A stretch of 64,000 bases of DNA from Balanoglossus misakiensis (lineage: Eukaryota > Hemichordata). This document shows positions 56,186-64,000 of the stretch, one piece after another. The stretch is from positions 8,990,001 to 9,054,000 of the forward strand of contig CM082591.2 in assembly GCA_040954595.2 (NCBI GenBank), written 5' to 3'. The position numbers were made by a program, and so were the translations under genes. The notes under the pieces were generated by a model. That model did not search any database. It saw only the letters and a program-made list of their open reading frames with translations, and was not told the DNA's origin. The first letter of the stretch is position 1, and each line of letters opens with the position of its first letter.

Positions 56186-56551
56186 GGATGATGATGGTGA
56201 TGATGATGATGATGGTGAGGATGATGATGAAGATGATGATGATTATGATGATGATGATGATGAAGATGATGATGGATGAAGGTTTGTTTGTTTGTTTGTT
56301 TGTTTGTTGGTTGGTTGGTTTGTTTGTAGGTAGGTATGGAGGTAAGGTGATGAAGATGATGAAGATGAAGTAGAGGAAATGAAGAAGATATAGATGATGA
56401 TGATGATGAGGATTGTGATGATGATGATGGAATGATGATGATGAAAATGATGAAGATGATGATGATGAAGATGATGATGATGATGTGATGATGATGATGA
56501 TTGTGATGATGATGATGATGATGATGAAGATGATGATGATAATGATGATTG

Positions 56552-56583
<32 letters not shown>

Positions 56584-56800
56584 GGATGATGATGATGATA
56601 ATGATGATGATGGTGAGGATGATGATGAAGATGATGATGATGATGATGATTGTGATGATGATGAAGATGAAGATGATGATGATGATGATGAAAATGAAGA
56701 TGATGATGATGTGATGATGATGAAGATGAAGATGATGATGATGATGATGAAAATGAAGATGATGATGATTGTGATGATGATGAAGATGAAAATGAAGATT

Positions 56801-56838
<38 letters not shown>

Positions 56839-57579
56839 TGAAGGTTTGTTTGTTTGTTTGTTGGTTTGTTTGTAGGTAGGTATGGAGGTAAGGTGATGAA
56901 GATGATGAAGATGATGATGAAGACGATGATGAAGATGATTGTGATGATGATGATGAAGATGATGATGATGAATATGAAGAAAATGAAGAAGATAAAGATG
57001 ATGATGATGTTGATGAAGATGATGATGATGATTGTGATGATGATGATGGAATGATGATGATGAAAATGATGAAGATGAGGATGATGAAATTGATGATGAT
57101 GATGTTGAAAATGATGAAAATGATGATGATGAAGATGATGATGATTAGGAATGATGATGATGATGAAGATGAAGATGATGAAGATGAAGGTGATGATGAT
57201 GATGATGGATGGAGGTTTGTTTGTTTGTAGGTATGTATGGAGGTTAGGTGATGAAGATGATGAAGATGATGATGATGAGATGATGATAATGATGATGATT
57301 GTGATGATGATGATTGAGATGATAATAATGAAATGATGATGATGATGATTATGATGATGATGATGGTGATGATAATGATGATGAAGATGATGATGATGTG
57401 ATGATAATGAAGATGATGATGATGATGATGATAGATGGAGGTTTGTTTGTTTGTTTGTTGGTTGGTTTGTTTGTAGGTAGGTATGGAGGTAAGGTGATGA
57501 TGATGATAATGATGAAGATGATGATTGTGATTGATGATGATGATGGAATGATGATGATGATGATGATGGAATGATGATT

Positions 57580-57612
<33 letters not shown>

Positions 57613-58229
57613 AAGATGATGATGATGATGATGATGATTATGATGATGAAGATGATGATGATGATGGTATGATGATGATGAAGATGATGATGATTAAGAT
57701 GATGATGATGAAGATGAAGATGATGATTGTGATGATGAAGATGAAGATTGTGATGGAATGATGATGATGTTGAAAATGATGAAGATGAAGATGTTGATGA
57801 TGATGATGATGGATGGAGTTTGTTTGTTTGTTTGTTTGTTTGTTTGTTTGTAGGTAGGTATGGAGGTAAGGTGATGAAGATGATGAAGGTGATTATGATG
57901 AAGATGATGATAATGATGATGATTGTGATGATGATGATGATTGTGATGATGATTGTGAGGATGAAGATGAAGAAGATGAAGAAGATAAAGATGATGATGA
58001 TAATGATGATTAAGATGATGATGATGATTGTGATGATGATGACGAAATGATGATGATGATGATGAAAATGATGAGATGATGATGATGATGAAGATGATGA
58101 TGATGATGAAGATGATAATGATGATGAAGATGATGATGATGATGATGATGATGATAATGATGATTGTGGTGATGATGATTGTGATGATGAAAATGAAGAT
58201 GATGATTGTGATGATGATGATGAAGATGG

Positions 58230-58270
<41 letters not shown>

Positions 58271-58616
58271 TGAGTGAATGCGATGATGATGATTGTGATG
58301 ATGATGGATGAAGGTTTGTTTGTTTGTTTGTTTGTTTGTAGGTAGGTATGGAGGTAGGTGATGAAGATGATGAAGATGATGATGAAGATGATGATAATGA
58401 TGATGATTGTGATGATGATGAAGATGATGATGATGAATATGAAGAAAATGAAAAAATAAAGATGATGATGATGGTGATGAAGATGATGATGATTGTGATG
58501 ATGATGATGGAATGATATGATGAAATGATGAAGATGAGGATGATGAAGATGAGGATGATGATGGGTGATGATGATGATGATGATGATGATGGTGATGAAG
58601 AGGATGAGTGATGATG
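53531..58616 (-). repeat. (GAT)n minisatellite array, right block
   Basis: The same satellite as 4077-12487 in inverse orientation: GATGATG tracts punctuated by GTTTGTTTGTTTGTAGGTAGG followed by TATGGAGGTAAGGTGATGA, trimmed here to the core. Core copies lie near 53612, 53905, 54360, 54610, 55000, 55490, 55890, 56315, 56865, 57215, 57460, 57850 and 58330. A higher-order duplication is visible: 53700-55700 resembles 56700-58610 at an offset of about 2.9 kb, with stretches such as 53895-54095 and 56854-57054 translating identically. Met/Lys-rich and Asp-rich frames are satellite artefacts. Confidence 0.94.
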
Positions 58617-58716
58617 NNNNNNNNNNNNNNNNNNNNNNNNNNNNNNNNNNNNNNNNNNNNNNNNNNNNNNNNNNNNNNNNNNNNNNNNNNNNNNNNNNNN
58701 NNNNNNNNNNNNNNNN
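58617..58716. other. Assembly gap, 100 N
   Basis: Exactly 100 N. The satellite is (GAT)n on the left and (ATC)n on the right, so the gap covers an orientation switch. Confidence 0.99.
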
Positions 58717-59020
58717 ACATACCTACAAACAAACAACAAACCTCCATCATCATCATCACTTCCAGCATCTTCATCATCATTTTCATCATCATCTTCATCA
58801 TCATCATCATCATCTTCATCATCATCATCAACAATCATCATTATCATCATCACCTTACCTCCATACATACCTACAAACAAACAAACAAACCTCCATCGTC
58901 ATCATCATCATCATCATCATCATCATCTTCATTATCACAATCATCATCATCACAATCATCATCATCATTATCATTACAAATCATATCATCATCATCACAA
59001 TCATCATCGTCAACCAACCT
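58717..59020 (+). repeat. (ATC)n satellite, arm 3 side
   Basis: Short stretch of core plus ATC repeats, nearly identical to 12163-12480, running into the CCAACCTCCATACATAC junction. Confidence 0.95.
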
Positions 59021-59145
59021 CCATACATACAAACAAGCGCCCTCCAAACACACAAACTACCACACTCCTACAGACTGCCATATTTCATACCCACTACAAT
59101 AATTCTACATTTAGATTCCATACGAATCTAAATTTAGAATGTTTT

Positions 59146-59760
59146 CAATTTTATCTTCACAGAAATATCTACAAGAACAAGGTTTTAAAGAAACTGGGTA
59201 AAGTTGACAGCGAGCTTTGTAACTTCTGTTCTGAATACCCTGATTCTATATTACATCGATGATGGTTTTGCTCAGTTGTTAAAGCTTTTTGGAGGGAATA
59301 TTGTATTTATTTGATGATTTTAACATTGATATACAACTTGAGGCCAAACAAAAAAGTATGTGCTCTTCCTATTACATGGTTTACAGAAATAGGGTAGGTG
59401 GCATAGGAAGTTTTTTTTACTGTGCAATATTGTTATATCTTTGGCCACCGTAGTGTAGAAGAATGACGTCATAGTCGTTGTGCATTTCGCAAAAATTTCC
59501 TTTTTTTTGCATTTGACATTGTTATTTTTACTTCCAGTTTACGAAGCTCTAAAAAGTTTAGGATCAGCGGGCTAAAATTAGTATAGATATGGTACATCTA
59601 CTTATTCTTGCCAAAAATATATATGTTAGTCATTTTAAAAACCCTCAGAGACTTGTATGACACAATTACATGAACATGGTAACAGAAGTCGAATATTGTA
59701 TTGCATTGAAAAATGGAACACTTGAGAAACACCAGTGTTAATGCATCTGTTAAACGGATT
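59146..59760 (+). pseudogene. L1-like ORF2 C-terminus, arm 3 copy
   Basis: Same zinc-binding tail (LGKVDSELCNFC) with the stop after SILHR as in arm 1. The final VEYCIALKNGTLEKHQ patch is also present. Confidence 0.62.
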
Positions 59761-60932
59761 TCAACTCCGTAGCCCTTGCTTTCTTTTCGTCCTAATCTTT
59801 TTCGTGTACTGTAGTTTTTTTATCTGTTTTATGTACTTGTTTTGTTTTGCATTATTAAATATATTATTAAAAAATTCCGTTGTTGATGAATGTTGTCTTG
59901 TTTTCATTGACGGGTTCTGAACAATTTAGGTAGTCGACGTCTTGTATCTAGCCATTTTCTGTCCGCTTTGCTTCCAAAACTACGTCTATCGTCATGCATG
60001 TCACTGGCCCTGCCTCATACCCCTCAAGTATTTCGGGCAATATTTACAGCTTGCATGTAGCTACAGTTGCCCAAATGTTTCTTATATCTTCATTATGTAG
60101 TATTCCATGATAAATGTACGGGAAAAATGGGCAATTTTCGATGATGAAAAAGGGATAAGCATGAGAAAAACAGGGGCTTTAAGGAAATGCATTATACTGT
60201 GTGTGTGTGTCTCCGTTGATATGCGTCACATTTATCGGCCCGTTAAAATAATACTCTGATGAAGTTTTTGGTTAGACTGAAAATAATTTTACTTTCCAAA
60301 CAATATAAGCTCAGTCATACAATACAGTCATACATTCGGAGATCACAAACGCAGCTTGTCTAGCTGCAGATGGGAAGTGTAGGCAGAAATCTGAAAAAAT
60401 ATAACACTTCAATTTATGATCATCTCTAATGTGATAATTTCATTGGTCGACTTTTCAAATACAGTGATATTTTTCATATGTTGAAAATATCTGAATAGCT
60501 CTATCAAAACCTGTTGTGAAAATTTAAAAAAACGACCATTTTGCAAGTGTTTACTCAAAATTCTACATATATTATAATTAAAAATGGGGATAAAGCGGGA
60601 CCACGAAACCAGGTTGCAGGACAACTAAATTATTTTATTTACTGATATGGGGACAGAGTAGATTCAAAATGGATATACTCACCCCTGCTCGAAATGTGAA
60701 GAGACTCTTGGCTCTCTGTGAAAGCTAACAACAAACGCATCAACATGCATTAATTATGATACTACTGGGGAGTTAATGATAACCTTGCATCAAGGAGAGA
60801 AGTCCACAGTGGAGGTTAATCAACCCCTACCCCGTGTGTCATTTTTTCATCAGAAAATGGTGAATGTAATATTGATTACCATAACCAAATCTCTTTAGCC
60901 TATGGATTGGCAGCTTTTCGAAAAGACCGTAA

Positions 60933-61515
60933 ATGAGTTGTTTTTTTCATGATCAATTCGGGGGGGGGGGAGTATTCGTGGGTCGACAACACGTCAAAGG
61001 AAATTATTGTAATGCCCAGCCTTTGAAAAATACGGGTCCTGATAATATTGTTGCAGCTTCTCGTGTAAGTGGTACTGTAACATTGAACAACAAAATACCA
61101 GCTTTATGTTCTATTATTCATGAGAAGATGACCGATATCCTTGTAGTAACGGAATCTTGGCTGAGTGACTCAAAACAGCATTTAACTATGAATGAACTTC
61201 GCTCATCGTTGATTGGTTATAATATCTACAACTCTCCCGGTGCATCTCGTAGAGGTGGCGGAGTGGCAGTAATTGTGCGGATAAATCTAACCACCAATGT
61301 TTCAACAAACTATAGTTTCTCATCTTTTGAATAAAAGATTTACGTATTCAAGTAAAGTCTGAAATGATCCACATGATAGTTGTTTATCGTCCACCACAGT
61401 CAAGGAAAAATGGTTCAACACCCAAAGCATTCTTCAGCGAATTCACATCGTTACTGGAGTGCGTTGTCGTTTCGCCTGGAAAATTACTTATATTTGGTGA
61501 TTTCAACTTTCACAT
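60933..61515 (+). pseudogene. CR1-like LINE endonuclease, arm 3 copy
   Basis: Best preserved copy of the endonuclease 5' part: one 133-codon frame runs through LCSIIHEKMTDILVVTESWL to RRGGGVAVIVRINL and stops at 61332-61334. IVVYRPPQS and FGDFNFHME follow in another frame. The 13 bp missing in copy A are present. The rest of the element is absent because arm 3 ends in LINE B. Confidence 0.85.
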
Positions 61516-61602
61516 GGAAGATAGATAGATAGATAGATAGTTTATTTCACCAGATAGATGCATTTGACGTAACTGGTGCGGACCAGGGAAGTAGTTCTAG
61601 TA
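61516..61602 (-). mobile_element. 3' tail of LINE B, arm 3 copy
   Basis: GATA repeats and the conserved 3' end of LINE B up to TAGTTCTAGT, where the duplication breaks off. Nothing of the RT remains. Confidence 0.9.
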
Positions 61603-62125
61603 GTCCTGTTTCAAAATGACCTACATTACAGGTCCTATGCACATGTATTACATGTTGTGATTGGTTTATCCGCTTCTCTAAGGTCCACTTGCGGCACGCT
61701 GATTGGAGGGACCTTATAGGTTAGGTCTTATTACTATGTATTATTCACTGGACCTTATAGGTTAGGTCTTATTATTATGCATTATTCACTTTACAGCTCC
61801 TTGATTGGTTAATGTGTAGGTCTGGTCCTCCAGTGTTCACTGCCTCATTATACAGGACCTTATAGGTTAGGTCTTATTAATATGTATTTATTCACCATAC
61901 AGCTCCCTGATTGGTTAACGTGTTAGTCTGGTCCCCCATGTGTTCACTGCCTCATTATACAGGACTTGTAGGTTAGGTCTTATTAATATGTATTTATTCA
62001 CCATACAGCTCCCTGATTGGTTAACGTGTTAGTCTGGTCCCCCATGTGTCTATGTATTATTCACTTTTCAGCTCCCTGATTGGTTTATGCCTAGGTCTCC
62101 AGTTTTCACTGCCACGTTATACAGT
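61603..62125. repeat. About 105-bp tandem repeat with ATTGG (CCAAT) boxes
   Basis: Units contain TTATAGGTTAGGTCTTATTA, then TTATTCACCATACAGCTCCC, TGATTGGTTAACGTGT and GGTCCCCCATGTGTTCACTG. GGTTAGG recurs at about 61719, 61760, 61865 and 61970, and TGATTGGTT-type boxes (inverse CCAAT) at about 61657, 61690, 61803, 61909, 62014 and 62078. Outer units are partial and diverged. The arrangement could bind NF-Y, but it may equally be a simple satellite. Confidence 0.8.
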
Positions 62126-63203
62126 TGAAGTGATTTCCGCGGCTCGACATAAATTTACAACGAAACATGCCAGACAAATTTTCATGCGTTGAATTTTCAT
62201 GCTTAATACTTGTCTCTGTCCCTTAATGCATTACAAGGCATGTTGGCTTGTTGTTTCCTATTGCTGCTTACGTACAAATTACACGTTTTTTTATTTGACT
62301 GGCGCATTGGCTGCATGGACAGTGAGGGCTGTGAATGACAAGGAGGAACAATAGAGCTTCAAGGAAACATGTGGGGCTTATTATATAATTCAGTAAGCAG
62401 TTTACCATTTTCCAACACTCGAAAATTGCGGCGGTGTGAGAACAGATGTTCGCAGTCAACTGACCGGTTAGTGCCAGCCCTCAGTATTCAGTGATTGGCA
62501 ACGGTCTCAACATTACTGATTTTCAAGACCCGAGTGCTGTACTCAGTGCGTTTGTGTACGTGACCTGATTTGAATGCATGCGAAACGGTGCCCTAACTGT
62601 GATCGTTGTTAACATTTGAATTCTTTAACCAAAATTGGCCAATTTCATCGTGACAAATGCTGAAATTTATATTTTAAAAGCATTTATTTTAATTTGGAAA
62701 ATATTTTTGGAATATGCAGCCATTATTTTTTTACTCCGGGTATTTTACTCCCAATTTATACTGAAAAAAATATTTCCGTGATTTTCATTTAAATATTACG
62801 TCCTCAAATGGCAAATTTGTCCTATCTTGCACCTTCCCGATTTTTGTAAAAATCACTCAATTTACAATATTCAGCCCAACTTTTCTACAAAGTTAGCCAA
62901 CGCTCTGAAATTTACACTAAATTCTCCTTACTAGAGAGGTACGAAAATTACACAGACTATATGATTCGTATTGTCATTAACTTTATTATGACAAGTCAAA
63001 AATGTGATTTAATCCCAAAAAATCTGAATGCATATCAAAAAACGGTAAACAAAATCTCTTAGTGTAACCTCTGCCACGTGTGTTATACACACTACATACA
63101 ATTGGCTCGAAATGTTCAGAATGTCTCAGATGTTCAGAATAAAAGACCTTAATGTTAAAAATACAATCAATAATTATGTCTCATTGCCGTCGGCGAACAG
63201 ATA
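62126..63203. other. Non-coding AT-rich stretch
   Basis: AT-rich DNA between the tandem repeat and the transposase stop. A 63-codon minus frame at 62268-62459 has no recognisable feature. No RNA gene or clear transposon end was seen. Confidence 0.4.
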
Positions 63204-64000
63204 CTACCTTAAGTTATGATACAAGTTAATGTGTCTCTGTGCCAAGAATGTACATACTTCGACAATAACTGGCATAAACCAACGAGGATGGCGATATATT
63301 TCGCTAGTTACTCGATATGTTTTGATATACTTAATGCTGTGTTCGACATTCACACGGGCTTGGTTGAACTCTCGATTAAAAACTCGCTTCTCCGCGCGAA
63401 ATGGGCCTACGAGTTGACGGGATGGGTACCTCGTTAGCAGTGGATATCTGTTTGGATAACCCTGATCAGCCAACAAGTAAGTTTCACGTGGAATCGGCAA
63501 TTCTCCCTGTGGGCCTATAGTAGGCAGTAGCTGGAATTGTGCTGCATCGTTAGCATGGCCAAGAAATCCAGATTGGATGTGAATAATGCTCCCCTGGTTG
63601 TCCACAATGACTTGAGTGCTCATGCAATGATATCTTGCATACCCACTGTAAAAGAGGTATTGGCCTTCAGATTCGGGTCGGTATATTTCATGGAGTGTTC
63701 CATCAATTGTACCGATGGCATCCGGAAAGAAATCCCACTGACCTCGTAACTGATGGCAACGTTGCATCGTAGGCCATCGTACCATGCGGCGAAAGTAATG
63801 CCAAAGTAAAGGCAAAATATGGTAAATTTCTCTCTTTGCAGTCCCTCTGCTTACTCCAAACCAAGCTGCCAATAAATCCAAAGTGGGGTAATGTCTTAAC
63901 CAAACGAAAATCAACAAAAAACGATTTTGTGGGTCCAGAGAAAATGGTCGCCCGGAAGGTCCATTTCCGTTACCTCGATTACGGAGCCGCGGTTCCAGAT
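63204..64000 (-). CDS. Harbinger (PIF) transposase, partial at window edge
   Basis: DDE transposase of the PIF/Harbinger superfamily. The minus frame is open from the window edge (64000) through RPFSLDPQNRFLLIFVWLRH, the helix-turn-helix-like region FGVSRGTAKREIYHILPLLW, and the catalytic core: first Asp in AIGTIDGTLHEI, the conserved GHANDA, second Asp in LLADQGYPNRYP, Glu in ARVNVEHSIKYIK, and a C-terminus ending RHINLYHNLR at 63204. No stop occurs in the visible 265 codons, and no intron is needed, unlike the transposase at 24430. The start lies outside the window, so intactness cannot be judged. It is a different family from the other copy. Confidence 0.9.
   Translation of the reverse strand, partial: LEPRLRNRGNGNGPSGRPFSLDPQNRFLLIFVWLRHYPTLDLLAAWFGVSRGTAKREIYHILPLLWHYFRRMVRWPTMQRCHQLRGQWDFFPDAIGTIDGTLHEIYRPESEGQYLFYSGYARYHCMSTQVIVDNQGSIIHIQSGFLGHANDAAQFQLLPTIGPQGELPIPRETYLLADQGYPNRYPLLTRYPSRQLVGPFRAEKRVFNREFNQARVNVEHSIKYIKTYRVTSEIYRHPRWFMPVIVEVCTFLAQRHINLYHNLR

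Larger units (their letters stand above)
59021..61602 (+). repeat. Duplicated segment, arm 3 (direct)
   Basis: Near-identical direct copy of 12470-15042. It differs by a handful of substitutions and small indels, and ends inside the 3' tail of LINE B after AGTAGTTCTAGT. It includes the L1-like tail with the same stop (59160-59760), the endonuclease domain and the first about 85 bp of LINE B. Confidence 0.93.

Noticed and set aside
56799-58880. 693-codon minus-strand open frame
   Set aside because: Satellite translation that runs across the 100-N gap; it is not a gene.

Overview
The window is metazoan nuclear DNA in which almost everything recognisable is transposable element or satellite. 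The phased GT-AG introns (about 130-350 bp), HARBI1-like transposases, a Gmr1-type Gypsy, CR1-like and L1-like LINEs and a Crypton-like fragment fit an invertebrate deuterostome (cephalochordate, hemichordate or echinoderm type), but the sequence does not prove a taxon. No convincing single-copy host gene was found. Two runs of exactly 100 N (6759-6858, 58617-58716) mark scaffold gaps inside satellite.

Layout: 1-4076 is non-coding with two inverted-repeat elements. 4077-12487 is an (ATC)n array punctuated by a conserved core. 12488-20104 is arm 1 of a large duplication: an L1-like 3' end, a CR1-like LINE with a second LINE (B) inserted inside it, and a Harbinger-type MITE. 20105-44040 is the spacer. 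It holds an L1-like ORF1 split by a long-TIR element; a two-gene Harbinger element (transposase on +, Myb-like partner on -) with a young complete Gypsy element between its genes; a weak coding remnant; a TIR element; and a decayed Gmr1-type Gypsy with integrase upstream of RT. 44041-53530 is arm 2, the inverted copy of arm 1, with its own extra insertions. 53531-59020 is the same satellite in the opposite orientation, returning to (ATC)n after the gap. 59021-61602 is arm 3, a near-identical direct copy of the outer part of arm 1. 61603-62125 is a tandem repeat carrying ATTGG boxes. 63204-64000 is a second Harbinger transposase running off the window.

The copies can be compared with each other, which gives several filled-site/empty-site tests: MITE 19118-20055 (TTA), the Tigger-like element 52287-53165 (TA), LINE B (AAGAT in both arms, so B predates the duplication) and the Crypton-like insertion (arm 2 only). 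The relative order of events can therefore be read from the sequence. The two Harbinger genes look like an autonomous pair (DDE nuclease plus Myb-like DNA-binding partner), but the partner carries an in-frame stop.
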